64,000 bases of DNA, from assembly GCA_964602655.1 (NCBI GenBank), contig CAZRSF010000027.1:1-64000 (forward strand), in the 5' to 3' direction. This document shows positions 25,662 to 33,953 of the stretch, one piece after another. This DNA comes from Moduliflexus sp964602655. GTDB lineage: Bacteria; Moduliflexota; Moduliflexia; Moduliflexales; Moduliflexaceae. Position 1 is the first letter of the stretch, and each line of letters opens with the position of its first letter. The translations under genes were made by a program, and so were the position numbers. Under the pieces are notes generated by a model. It was not told where the DNA came from, did not search any database, and saw only the letters and a program-made list of their open reading frames with translations.

Positions 25662-26588
25662 ATGCGCGACGTTCGATTTCGTGGAATCATTTCATGGCTG
25701 TTCGAAGGCGTTTTTGTGTTGTTGTTGTTCATTCTTCTGATCGGCGGGCTGTTTGTGTTGAATGGGCGTGTGCTGGCGCATCGCGAGACGCCAGTCAGCG
25801 GATGCGCCGGGAAACCGGCGGCGGCGAACGCTCCTGACAATGTGACTGAAATCAAATTGTTTGCGCTGAACATGGCGAAAGGCTTTGTGCAACGCGGCAA
25901 TTTTTCGTTTCAGAAGCCGGAAGTCGTGCAAGAACGGATGCTGCAAATTGCCGAATTGATCCGGCAAGAACAGCCTGACATTGCGTTTCTGTCTGAAGCG
26001 ATCTTCGAGTGCGCCCCCTGCCCGGTGAATCAGGTGACGACCATCGCGGAACAGACGGACTTGTCCTACTGGCTCTTTGGCGAAAATTACAACGTTGGCC
26101 TGCCGTTTTATCGGTTAAGCGGCGGCAATGCGATTCTCTCGCGCTGGCCGCTGACGCCGGTCGCCAATATTTCGCTGGCGGGGCGCAAGCCGTTTTATGT
26201 GACGAAAAACAATCGGCGAATGCTTTTCGGCCAGATACGGTTGAATCAGCAGGATATTTTGCTTGGCGCAGTGCATAACGATTCCTATTCGCTGCGTAAC
26301 AATCTTGCGCAAACACAGCAGATTCTTGAATTTCTTCACAAACGATCTGCATTTCTCGGCGGCGATTTTAATGCGCAGCCGCACGAACCGCCGATGCAAT
26401 TCCTCGCCGCAAGCGGCCAGTTCAGTGGCGCGTTCGAAGGCGCGCTCACCTTTCCGGCAAAAAATCCGCAACAAAAAATTGACTTTCTTCTCGCGCCGTC
26501 AGATTGGGAATGTATCGAATATCGAACGATTCCATCGTCCGTATCGGATCATTTGCCGATCATTTCCGTCTTTCGGAAAAAAACCTGA
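25662..26588 (+). CDS. Membrane-anchored endonuclease/exonuclease/phosphatase family protein
   Basis: 308 residues. One N-terminal membrane helix (about residues 12-32, GVFVLLLFILLIGGLFVL) anchors a periplasmic EEP domain. Core residues are visible: ALNMAKG, the catalytic Glu in IAFLSEAI, GGNAILSR, LGGDFNAQP, KIDFLLAP and the terminal SDHLP His. Members of the family include nucleases, sphingomyelinases and phosphoinositide phosphatases, so the substrate cannot be told. AGGAGG lies about 7 nt upstream of the ATG. Its neighbours give no functional hint. Confidence 0.8.
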   Translation: MRDVRFRGIISWLFEGVFVLLLFILLIGGLFVLNGRVLAHRETPVSGCAGKPAAANAPDNVTEIKLFALNMAKGFVQRGNFSFQKPEVVQERMLQIAELIRQEQPDIAFLSEAIFECAPCPVNQVTTIAEQTDLSYWLFGENYNVGLPFYRLSGGNAILSRWPLTPVANISLAGRKPFYVTKNNRRMLFGQIRLNQQDILLGAVHNDSYSLRNNLAQTQQILEFLHKRSAFLGGDFNAQPHEPPMQFLAASGQFSGAFEGALTFPAKNPQQKIDFLLAPSDWECIEYRTIPSSVSDHLPIISVFRKKT

Positions 26589-26650
26589 AGGAGTGCCAAA
26601 GCTTGCTTTGGCGATTCGATTGGCAGGCCAAAGCAAGCTTTGGCACTCCT
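26589..26650. repeat. Palindromic repeat, family C
   Basis: AGGAGTGCCAAAGCTTGCTT and its exact complementary arm (about 23 bp) flank a short centre. Relatives at 37008-37058, 37544-37593 and 39570-39621 share the AGGAGTG outer ends but have different centres. It occupies the gap between the EEP gene and glgX. Confidence 0.9.
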
Positions 26651-26677
26651 GAATGCGTATTCAAGGCGACGATTGTC

Positions 26678-28852
26678 ATGAAAACGACTCCTCGCTGGCC
26701 GGGCAAGCCGTTTCCGCTCGGCGCAACCTTCGATGGCGGCGGCGTGAATTTCGCGCTCTTTTCCGAACATGCGTCCGGCGTCGAACTCTGCCTGTTCGAC
26801 GAGGATTCCGGCAGCGCCGAACTTGCCCGCATTCCGCTGACCGAGCGCACGAATCATGTCTGGCATGGCTACATTCCGCGCCTGCGGCCTGGACAGCGTT
26901 ACGGCTACCGCGTTTATGGCGCATACAGCCCGGAGATGGGGCATCGCTTCAATCCGGCGAAACTGCTGCTTGATCCGTATGCCAAAGCGATTGCCGGTCA
27001 CATCAAGTGGCATGACGCCGTCTTCGGCTACACCATCGGCGCTCCCGACGGCGACCTGACGCAAGACGACCGCGACAGCGCGGCCTACATGCCGAAAGCG
27101 GTGGTGGTGGACGGCTGGTTCGACTGGGGCAGCGACTGCCCGCCGAAGGTTCCGTTTCACCATACGATTATTTATGAACTGCACGTCAAAGGTCAGACCA
27201 TCCGCCATCCTTCCATTCCGGCGCATCTGCGCGGCACGTATGCCGGGCTGTGTCATCCGGCGATTGTCCGCTACCTCAAATCGTTAGGTATTACCGCCGT
27301 CGAATTGATGCCGGTGCAGAGCTTTGTGTCCGACCGCCTTCTTGAAGAACGCGGCCTGCGTAATTACTGGGGCTACAACTCTATCGGGTTTTTCGCGCCG
27401 GATTCCCGCTATGCCAGCGCAAAAGAGCCGGAAAAGCAGGTTGTGGAATTCAAGCGAATGGTCAAAACGCTGCACCGCGCCGGAATCGAAGTGATTCTCG
27501 ATGTCGTCTATAATCACACCGCCGAAGGGAATCATTGCGGCCCCACGCTCAGCTTTCGCGGCATAGACAACGCCGCGTACTACCGCCTTGTCCACGACCA
27601 GCGCCGCTATTACATGGATTACACCGGCACGGGCAACACGCTGAACATGATGTCCCCTGCCGTGCTGCGCCTGATTATGGACAGTCTGCGCTACTGGATT
27701 CAAGAGATGCATGTGGACGGCTTCCGGTTCGACCTCGCGTCGGCATTAGCGCGGGAACTTCATGCGGTTGACCGGCTTGGCGCGTTTTTCGACATTATTC
27801 ATCAAGACCCGGTCATTTCGCAGGTGAAGCTGATCGCCGAACCCTGGGACATCGGCGATGGCGGCTATCAGGTCGGCAATTTCCCGCCGGGCTGGGCGGA
27901 ATGGAACGGCAAATATCGCGATGCCGCGCGAGACTACTGGCGCGGCGCGGAACAGATGCTCTCCGATTTTGCATATCGGTTTACCGGCAGTTCGGACTTA
28001 TATCAAAACGACGGACGCCACCCCACCGCCAGCATCAATTTTATTACCGCGCACGACGGCTTTACGCTCCGCGATCTTGTCTCGTATCATGATAAACGGA
28101 ACGAAGCGAACGGCGAAGGCAATCGCGACGGGGAAAGCCATAATCGCTCCTGGAATTGCGGCGCAGAAGGCGACACTGACGATCCGCGTGTGTGTGCGCT
28201 TCGCGCTAAACAGCAGCGGAATTTTTTCACAACGTTATTGTTGTCGCAAGGCGTGCCGATGCTGCTGGCAGGCGATGAAATAGGACGGACGCAGCGCGGC
28301 AACAATAACGCTTATTGTCAAGATAGCGAACTGTCGTGGATAGATTGGGGCGCAATGGATGAAGCATTGCTGGAATGGGTACGCTTTCTGATTCGTTTTC
28401 GCAAAGATCATTCGACGTTTCGACGCAATGGCTGGTTTCAGGGGCAGCCGATTCATGGCGGCGATGTGAGCGACATTGGCTGGTTTACGCGCTACGGCAG
28501 CGAGATGCAGGAGGCCGACTGGCGGCGCGGGGTGGTCGGCTCGCTCGGCGTCTTTTTAAATGGGCGCGGCATTCGCCATTCCGACGAAAAAGGGCGAATG
28601 GTCAAGGATCAGAGCTTTTACCTCATTTTTAATTCACATGATGAATCTATGATTTTCATTCTGCCGGACGAACGCTGGGGACGGCGCTGGCAGGTCGTCT
28701 TCGATACGCATCAGGCTGCGCCGCGCTTATCGCGGAAACGCCTGCACGCCGGACACGCGCTGATCGTCGAAGCGCGTTCCGTCACGCTGCTGCGGCAGAT
28801 CGAGCCGAACAATTGGGGTGTCAAAGCCCTGCGTTGGCTGCGAAAGCAGTAG
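26678..28852 (+). CDS. glgX: Glycogen debranching enzyme (GlgX/isoamylase family)
   Basis: 724 residues from ATG 26678; the frame is open upstream only because it reads through the palindrome at 26589-26650. The N-terminal CBM48 domain begins WPGKPFPLGATFDGGGVNFA. The GH13 catalytic barrel has DVVYNHTAEG, the nucleophile Asp in GFRFDLASA, the acid Glu in KLIAEPWDIG and the third Asp in FITAHDGFTLRDLVSY. The enzyme hydrolyses alpha-1,6 branches of glycogen or phosphorylase-limit dextrin in the cytoplasm. No other glycogen gene is nearby. Confidence 0.95.
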   Translation: MKTTPRWPGKPFPLGATFDGGGVNFALFSEHASGVELCLFDEDSGSAELARIPLTERTNHVWHGYIPRLRPGQRYGYRVYGAYSPEMGHRFNPAKLLLDPYAKAIAGHIKWHDAVFGYTIGAPDGDLTQDDRDSAAYMPKAVVVDGWFDWGSDCPPKVPFHHTIIYELHVKGQTIRHPSIPAHLRGTYAGLCHPAIVRYLKSLGITAVELMPVQSFVSDRLLEERGLRNYWGYNSIGFFAPDSRYASAKEPEKQVVEFKRMVKTLHRAGIEVILDVVYNHTAEGNHCGPTLSFRGIDNAAYYRLVHDQRRYYMDYTGTGNTLNMMSPAVLRLIMDSLRYWIQEMHVDGFRFDLASALARELHAVDRLGAFFDIIHQDPVISQVKLIAEPWDIGDGGYQVGNFPPGWAEWNGKYRDAARDYWRGAEQMLSDFAYRFTGSSDLYQNDGRHPTASINFITAHDGFTLRDLVSYHDKRNEANGEGNRDGESHNRSWNCGAEGDTDDPRVCALRAKQQRNFFTTLLLSQGVPMLLAGDEIGRTQRGNNNAYCQDSELSWIDWGAMDEALLEWVRFLIRFRKDHSTFRRNGWFQGQPIHGGDVSDIGWFTRYGSEMQEADWRRGVVGSLGVFLNGRGIRHSDEKGRMVKDQSFYLIFNSHDESMIFILPDERWGRRWQVVFDTHQAAPRLSRKRLHAGHALIVEARSVTLLRQIEPNNWGVKALRWLRKQ

Positions 28853-28867
28853 CGTTTTGTTACATAG

Positions 28868-28900
28868 AGTTGTCAGGCACATTGAAGACGTCTGACAACT
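28868..28900. repeat. Palindromic repeat, family D (variant)
   Basis: AGTTGTCAGGC and TCTGACAACT form the outer stem. The centre ACATTGAAGACG has decayed compared with the consensus CACTTTNNAAAGTG. It is located between glgX and the next gene. Confidence 0.65.
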
Positions 28901-28938
28901 ACCTGTCAAATCAACACATTCAGGAAAGGAGACACACG

Positions 28939-29796
28939 ATGGACTCAAAAGTTCTAGAATTGCAAGGCCAGTATGCACAGGGGAAACTCAGCCGCCGCGA
29001 ATTTTTAGAAAAATCCAGCCTGCTTCTCGGCAGCGTCGCGGCCTTATCGCTCGTTTCCGCCATAGACGCTGCGCCTGCGAGCGCTGAAGTCGTTCCGGCG
29101 GACGATGCGCGATTGCAGATTGAACGCATCACGTATCCCGGCGAGACTGGCGAGATTCGCGCCACGTTAGCGCGTCCGAAAGGGGATGCGAAATTGCCCG
29201 GCCTGATTATCATTCATGAGAATCGCGGCCTGAACCCTCACATCGAAGATGTCGGCAGACGTTTCGCGGTAGAAGGGTTTTTGACGATTGCGCCGGATGC
29301 CCTCTCACCGCTTGGCGGCACGCCAAAAGACCAGGATGAAGCGCGAGAGATGATCGGAAAACTTGACGCGCCCGCAACTGTCAAAAATTACGTGGCGGCG
29401 GTAGAGTATTTGAAGACGCATCCGCTTTCGACCGGCAAAGTCGGCTGCATGGGCTTCTGCTGGGGCGGCGGCATGACGAATCAGGTGGCGGTTAATGTCG
29501 CCGATCTTGACGCTGCCGTGCCGTTTTACGGAATGCAGCCCGCCGTTGAAGATGTCCCGAAGATCAAAGCCCCGTTGCTGCTGCATTACGCTGGTAACGA
29601 CGAGCGCATCAACGCCGGCATCGCGGCCTATGAAGAGGCATTGAAAAAAGCGTCCATTCAGTACACGCTCTATATGTACGAAGGCGCGCAGCACGCATTT
29701 TTCAACGACACGAACGCCGAGCGGTATAATAAGGAGGCCGCTCAATTAGCCTGGGAAAGGACGCTGGCATTTTTGAACGAAAAACTGAAAATGTGA
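28939..29796 (+). CDS. Tat-exported dienelactone hydrolase family protein
   Basis: 285 residues from ATG 28939, with AAAGGAGA upstream. A twin-arginine signal (SRREFLEKSS, Arg 19-20) and hydrophobic stretch end at APASA, so the folded enzyme is exported. The alpha/beta-hydrolase triad of dienelactone hydrolases is present: Cys174 in GFCWGGG, Asp in YAGNDERI and His in GAQHAFFND. Homologues are often annotated carboxymethylenebutenolidase, but the exported form probably hydrolyses another ester or lactone. It is convergent with the anSME gene. Confidence 0.88.
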   Translation: MDSKVLELQGQYAQGKLSRREFLEKSSLLLGSVAALSLVSAIDAAPASAEVVPADDARLQIERITYPGETGEIRATLARPKGDAKLPGLIIIHENRGLNPHIEDVGRRFAVEGFLTIAPDALSPLGGTPKDQDEAREMIGKLDAPATVKNYVAAVEYLKTHPLSTGKVGCMGFCWGGGMTNQVAVNVADLDAAVPFYGMQPAVEDVPKIKAPLLLHYAGNDERINAGIAAYEEALKKASIQYTLYMYEGAQHAFFNDTNAERYNKEAAQLAWERTLAFLNEKLKM

Positions 29797-29801
29797 GCGC
29801 C

Positions 29802-29836
29802 AAGCTGTCAGACACTTTCAAAGTGTCTGACAGCTT
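29802..29836. repeat. Palindromic repeat, family D (perfect copy), bidirectional terminator candidate
   Basis: AAGCTGTCAGACACTTT and AAAGTGTCTGACAGCTT are separated by one base. The element sits exactly between two convergent stop codons (29796 and 29835) and is followed by TATTTTTT on the plus strand, so it can terminate transcription from at least one side. Confidence 0.85.
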
Positions 29837-31088
29837 ATTTTTTGCCTAAGCAGCACTTCTTATATTTCAAGCCGCTGCCGCACGGACACGGATCGTTTCT
29901 CCCTGCTTTAAGAGTGTTTCCCACAACCGATTTTCGGGCGATTGACGGTTGTGGCTGCGTTTGCCGCCGCCATTCCGCCGCGACCGCCTGCACGAAGGGC
30001 TGGCAATGATTGAAAAATCGCCGATAGCCTGCGCACAAATAATTCAAGCCCGGTTCACCATCTGGCGTCCGAATGAAGCGATTCTTCGGACATTCGCCAT
30101 GACACATCGCCTTGACCTCGCAGCGCTGGCAGTAACGCGGTAAAACCGATTTCGCCTTCCCGAAAGTGATTTGCGCCTGGCTCTCGAGCATGTCAATCAA
30201 CGGTGTCGTTTTGATGTTGCCAAGCAGATATTCTTGATTCACGTAATGGTCGCAGGAATACAGGTCGCCATTGCGCTCGATAACGGGAATATCGCCGCAT
30301 GTCGGGCGGAAAATGCAGAGCGAATGCTCCTGCCCGAACGCGGTGCGAGCGGCTTCCTCGAAAATCTGCACTTTGATCTTGCCAATATCGTTCGCCTGCC
30401 ACTCATCGAAAATCCCGCAGAGAAACTCGCCGAATGCGTCTGCCGAAACACTGAGGGGACTGACGCCATCTTCTTCGTCTCGTTCTACAAGCGGCAAAAA
30501 GGTGAGATATGAGGCGTTGATTTCCTTGAAAAAACGATAGACTTCGATAGGATACTTGACATTCTGCGCATTCACCACGCAGAGAATATCGCAGGCGACG
30601 CCATGTTTTCGCAACAGGCGATAGCCCCGCAGCGCCTGGGCGTGTGTCGGCTGCTGCTGTTTCGTGACGCGGTGCGCGTCATGCAGTTCCGGCATTCCGT
30701 CAAGGCTCACCCCGACAACAAAACCTTCCGCCGCCAAAAAACGACACCATTCGTCATCCAACAATGTGCCGTTCGTCTGCATCCCGTTCAGAATGCGCCG
30801 GTTACGCGGCTGATGCTTACGCTGAATCGCCACGATTTCGCGGAAATAGTCTAACCCCGCTAATGTCGGTTCGCCGCCATGCCAGGAAAAGCGAATCTCC
30901 ACGCCGGGAAACGCCTCGATATGTTGAACGATATACGCTTCCAGAAGATCGGCGGGCATTCGCGCCGGATCGTCCTGCGCGTAGCGGCGTTCCGTCTTCA
31001 GGTAATAACAATAACGGCAATCTAAATTACACGCCGCGCCAATCGGTTTGGCAAACACTTGGAATTCGCGAGAGGCTTTGACTATCAT
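29835..31088 (-). CDS. Anaerobic sulfatase-maturating enzyme (radical SAM, SPASM) with SEC-C tail
   Basis: 417 residues from ATG 31088 (a GTG at 31094 is possible). The radical SAM cluster motif is CNLDCRYCYY at residues 20-29, followed by FSWHGGEPTLAGLDYF. The SPASM region has the CGDIPVIERNGDLYSCDHYV and RYCQRCEVKAMCHGECPKNR clusters of anSME enzymes, which oxidise an active-site Cys or Ser of sulfatases to formylglycine without oxygen. The tail ends in a SEC-C zinc motif (NDPCPCGSGLKYKKCC), an addition not needed for catalysis. No sulfatase gene is in the window, so the substrate is encoded elsewhere. Confidence 0.92.
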   Translation of the reverse strand: MIVKASREFQVFAKPIGAACNLDCRYCYYLKTERRYAQDDPARMPADLLEAYIVQHIEAFPGVEIRFSWHGGEPTLAGLDYFREIVAIQRKHQPRNRRILNGMQTNGTLLDDEWCRFLAAEGFVVGVSLDGMPELHDAHRVTKQQQPTHAQALRGYRLLRKHGVACDILCVVNAQNVKYPIEVYRFFKEINASYLTFLPLVERDEEDGVSPLSVSADAFGEFLCGIFDEWQANDIGKIKVQIFEEAARTAFGQEHSLCIFRPTCGDIPVIERNGDLYSCDHYVNQEYLLGNIKTTPLIDMLESQAQITFGKAKSVLPRYCQRCEVKAMCHGECPKNRFIRTPDGEPGLNYLCAGYRRFFNHCQPFVQAVAAEWRRQTQPQPSIARKSVVGNTLKAGRNDPCPCGSGLKYKKCCLGKK

Positions 31089-31090
31089 AC

Positions 31091-31300
31091 TCACTCAGCA
31101 TGGTGTGTCAAAATCATCAGCAATCGTGACCATACCCTTTGCGCTCCGAACTGACGGCAAGGGCGCATACACTGTTGCTGCATTGGCTTGGTTTTGAGGA
31201 AACGGAGAAAATCCCACACATCCATCAGCGTATCGAATGAAACCTGCTGAAGGTCTTGCATAATCTGCTGCTGTAATTAGTTGCTCTGGAAGCTTGCCAT
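31091..31300 (-). pseudogene. Degenerate DUF2281-like antitoxin with an in-frame stop
   Basis: From ATG 31300 the frame reads MASFQSN, then TAA, then LQQQIMQDLQQVSFDTLMDV and DFLRFLKTK. The latter half aligns well with the intact antitoxin at 48388-48648 (DTLAEVLDFIQFL). The TAA sits where a Gln codon (CAA) would continue the match, suggesting a C-to-T nonsense change. A shorter product from ATG 31261 (56 residues) is still possible. No toxin partner follows; the frame runs to the anSME start. Confidence 0.5.
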
Positions 31301-31371
31301 TTTTTAATGTCTTGTTTTATCAATTTTCGAGTTTTTTCTCTTCCACCAAAATATTTCTTAAGAGTATATCC

Positions 31372-31539
31372 CTAAATAGTGATTGACAACAATCGCTGAA
31401 TACACAAACGATCCATGCCATGAAACGAACACAGATAACAGGGACGTTCATCGAGACCGATGAGGGGAGTGGAGATGTCGGTGTGCAATTGGTGACGTTC
31501 TGTTTCAGTCAGTGTGACACGATATTTTTTCATTGACAT
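31372..31539 (-). pseudogene. Internally deleted IS630-type transposase remnant
   Basis: A 55-residue frame starts MSMKKYRVTLTETERHQL, the N-terminal start of IS630-family transposases. It then jumps to TPLIGLDERPCYL, which resembles the first catalytic Asp region several hundred codons later in intact relatives, and ends soon after. AGGAAGA upstream of the ATG is preserved. An internal deletion of most of the DNA-binding domain is the simplest explanation. No clear terminal inverted repeats were found. Confidence 0.5.
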
Positions 31540-31663
31540 AGTGAGTTCTTCCTGATGGTTATGATGTTCGCCATCAGGATAACGCATGGGGATTTTTGTC
31601 TATTAAAAACTTACCGAGTAGGCTGCGGCAACAAAACTTTTATATCCCGAACTCTTGAAATAA

Positions 31664-31797
31664 TGGAACACTGATTGGGCTGATGAGACTGATTTTCACT
31701 GATTTTGTAAGTTTTTTCAGAAGTATGCCCCGCGCAAAATGTTTTTCCATCAAAAAAATCAGTGCAGTTCAGTCTTATCAGCCCAACCAGTGTTCTA
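31664..31797. repeat. Long inverted repeat, 'GAACACTGATTGG' family
   Basis: The arms GGAACACTGATTGGGCTGAT and the complement GCCCAACCAGTGTTCTA enclose nested TTTTCACTGATTTT and AAAATCAGTG segments and a roughly 50-nt unrelated centre. It is a relative of 1068-1156. It lies immediately upstream of thrC and replaces any recognisable promoter there. Confidence 0.75.
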
Positions 31798-31810
31798 TTA
31801 ACTCATTGCA

Positions 31811-33076
31811 ATGAAACATATTCAAGGCTTGAAATGCGTCAAATGCGGGCGCGAATACGCCCTCGGCGACGTGATGTATGTCTGCCGTGATTGCGGACTT
31901 GAAGGCACGTTGGATGTCGTCTATGACATGAATCTTGTGGCCGTGCGGCTGTTGCGTCATCTTCAGACCTCAACGGCTGTCCGCGAACCGCTGTCGATCC
32001 GGCGCTACGTCGATCTCCTGCCGATTCAGGATGAACGGTTGCTCCCGCCGTTGCGCATTGGCGGGACGCCGTTGTACGACTGCCATGATTTTGCCCGAAA
32101 AGGTTGTCATGAATTACGCGCCGCCTGCCCGCAGCGGCTCTTTATCAAAGATGATGGCCGTAATCCGACCGCTTCGCTGAAAGACCGCGCCAGCGCGTTA
32201 GCGATTGTGAAGGCCAGAGAACTCGGCAAAACGATCATCACCTGCGCGTCAACAGGTAACGCCGCCTCGTCATTAGCGGGATTAGCCGCGTCGGTCGGCA
32301 TTTCGACCGTGATCTTCGTCCCGGAAACCGCGCCGAAAGCGAAAGTCGCGCAATTGCTGATGTATGGGGCGCGCGTGTTGATGGTGAAAGGCTCCTACGA
32401 TCAGGCGTATGACCTCTGCCTGCAAGCATCGGCAGAATGGGGCTGGTACAATCGTAACAGCGGGTATAATCCGTATCTCGGCGAAGGCAAGAAGACGGCG
32501 GCGTTGGAAATCTGCGAGCAGCTTGGCTGGAAAGCGCCGGACAAAGTCTTCGTGGCGGTCGGCGATGGCTGTATTTTCGGCGGCATGTGGAAAGGCTTCT
32601 GCGATCTATACGATTTGGGCTTGATTGACAAACGCCCGCAGATGATCGGCATACAGGCCGAGGGCGCGAGTCCTTTGGCTGCCGCCTTTAAGAGCGGAAT
32701 GCCGGTGCAGCCGCAGCGTCAGCTTCATACGATTGCCGACAGTATTTCCGTCGGACAGCCGCGCGACGCCCTGAAAGCGCTTCGCGCCGCCCGCGATTCA
32801 CAGGGCGCGTTGATGACGGTCACAGACGACGAGATTTTGGACGCCATGCGTCTGTTGGCGCGAAATACCGGTGTCTTTGCCGAACCCGCAGGCGCAACCG
32901 CCTTTGCCGGATTGCAGCGCATGGTCAGCGACGGCGCAATTGGCGAGGACGAAACCATCGTTGTCATGGTGACGGGCAACGGCCTGAAAGATATTGACAC
33001 CGCAATCCGCGCCGCTGGCAGCCCAACCATCATCGAGCCAGATTTCCGCGACGTGAAACGCGCGTTACAGGAGTAA
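31811..33076 (+). CDS. thrC: Threonine synthase
   Basis: 421 residues. The N-terminal zinc-ribbon-like CVKCGREY...CRDCG is typical of the longer threonine synthases. The PLP lysine is in NPTASLKDRAS, and the phosphate-binding loop is CASTGNAASSLAG. The later GDGCIFGGMWKGF and FAEPAGATAFAGL match the family. It converts O-phosphohomoserine to threonine in the cytoplasm. No other threonine pathway gene is adjacent. The ATG is 14 nt after the inverted repeat and has only a weak ribosome-binding site. Confidence 0.93.
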   Translation: MKHIQGLKCVKCGREYALGDVMYVCRDCGLEGTLDVVYDMNLVAVRLLRHLQTSTAVREPLSIRRYVDLLPIQDERLLPPLRIGGTPLYDCHDFARKGCHELRAACPQRLFIKDDGRNPTASLKDRASALAIVKARELGKTIITCASTGNAASSLAGLAASVGISTVIFVPETAPKAKVAQLLMYGARVLMVKGSYDQAYDLCLQASAEWGWYNRNSGYNPYLGEGKKTAALEICEQLGWKAPDKVFVAVGDGCIFGGMWKGFCDLYDLGLIDKRPQMIGIQAEGASPLAAAFKSGMPVQPQRQLHTIADSISVGQPRDALKALRAARDSQGALMTVTDDEILDAMRLLARNTGVFAEPAGATAFAGLQRMVSDGAIGEDETIVVMVTGNGLKDIDTAIRAAGSPTIIEPDFRDVKRALQE

Positions 33077-33080
33077 ACTC

Positions 33081-33113
33081 AAACCTCACAGGTTTTCGAA
33101 ACCTGTGAGGTTT
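33081..33113. repeat. Palindromic repeat, family B
   Basis: AAACCTCACAGGTTTT and its complement, with a TCGA centre, lie between the convergent thrC and bioC genes. This is a likely bidirectional terminator stem. Confidence 0.88.
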
Positions 33114-33132
33114 CGCGCCGTCATTTCAATCG

Positions 33133-33906
33133 TTACGCTCTTACGATAAACAGCAGCGGATGATAGGTCAGCGGCACGCGTTCGAATGCGCCGAAGCGTT
33201 CGCGGTAGGCGCGCTCGAAATGGGCGAGGTCGGATTTCGTCCATTGTTTTTGCGAAGAGACGCCATTCACGCCGGTCAGCCGCAAGTGGCGCAGCACATC
33301 CATCGGCGACGCAAAATGCAGCGGCGCGAACTCTTCCGACGACATGATCACCTCAAAATGCGTCCGCACTGACGCGAGCACATCCCCATAGGAACGATAC
33401 GGCAGCGAATTGCCCGTCAATTCGCGGATTTCGCGGCAATTTTCCGGGCCGAACGTCGAAAACGCCAACAATCCGCCCGGTTTCAGACGCTCTTTCAGGC
33501 GCGCCACAAATCCGTCGAAATCGTGCAGCCATTGAAATGTCGCATTCGATAAGACCAAATCGAGATCGCCCGGCAAATCGGCGATGGCTTCGATGTCGCC
33601 GCGCAAAAACGTAAACGTTCCATGCGGATATTGCCGGAAAATATCGTCAATGACGATCTGGCATTCCCCCACCAAATCATTCGCGTACAACGTGGCGACC
33701 GGAAAACTTTTCAGCAGCCGTTCCGTCGAAAGACCGCTGCCGCATCCGATTTCCAGCGCGCGCGAGAAGCCGGCGGGATGAATGCGCCGCAGCGATTCCA
33801 GCAATTCTTCCGCCATGCGGGCTTGCACTTCCGCGTGTTGATTGTATGAGAACATGCTTTTGAAAAAACTGTGCTGCACCCGTGATTTGTCAGCATAGTG
33901 CGTCAT
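33133..33906 (-). CDS. bioC: Malonyl-ACP O-methyltransferase
   Basis: 257 residues. The SAM-binding motif is ALEIGCGSGLSTERLL, preceded by the BioC-typical start FFKSMFSYNQHAEVQARMAEEL. Later LVLSNATFQWLHD and LKPGGLLAFSTFG are strongly conserved in BioC. The enzyme methylates malonyl-ACP to let the fatty-acid machinery build pimeloyl-ACP, the first biotin-specific step. It is the last gene of the minus-strand cluster bioB-bioF-bioG-bioC. Confidence 0.93.
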   Translation of the reverse strand: MTHYADKSRVQHSFFKSMFSYNQHAEVQARMAEELLESLRRIHPAGFSRALEIGCGSGLSTERLLKSFPVATLYANDLVGECQIVIDDIFRQYPHGTFTFLRGDIEAIADLPGDLDLVLSNATFQWLHDFDGFVARLKERLKPGGLLAFSTFGPENCREIRELTGNSLPYRSYGDVLASVRTHFEVIMSSEEFAPLHFASPMDVLRHLRLTGVNGVSSQKQWTKSDLAHFERAYRERFGAFERVPLTYHPLLFIVRA

Positions 33907-33953
33907 GATACGTCAGGCATCGCGCCGTGATAGGACTGATGTTCACGAAGTCA

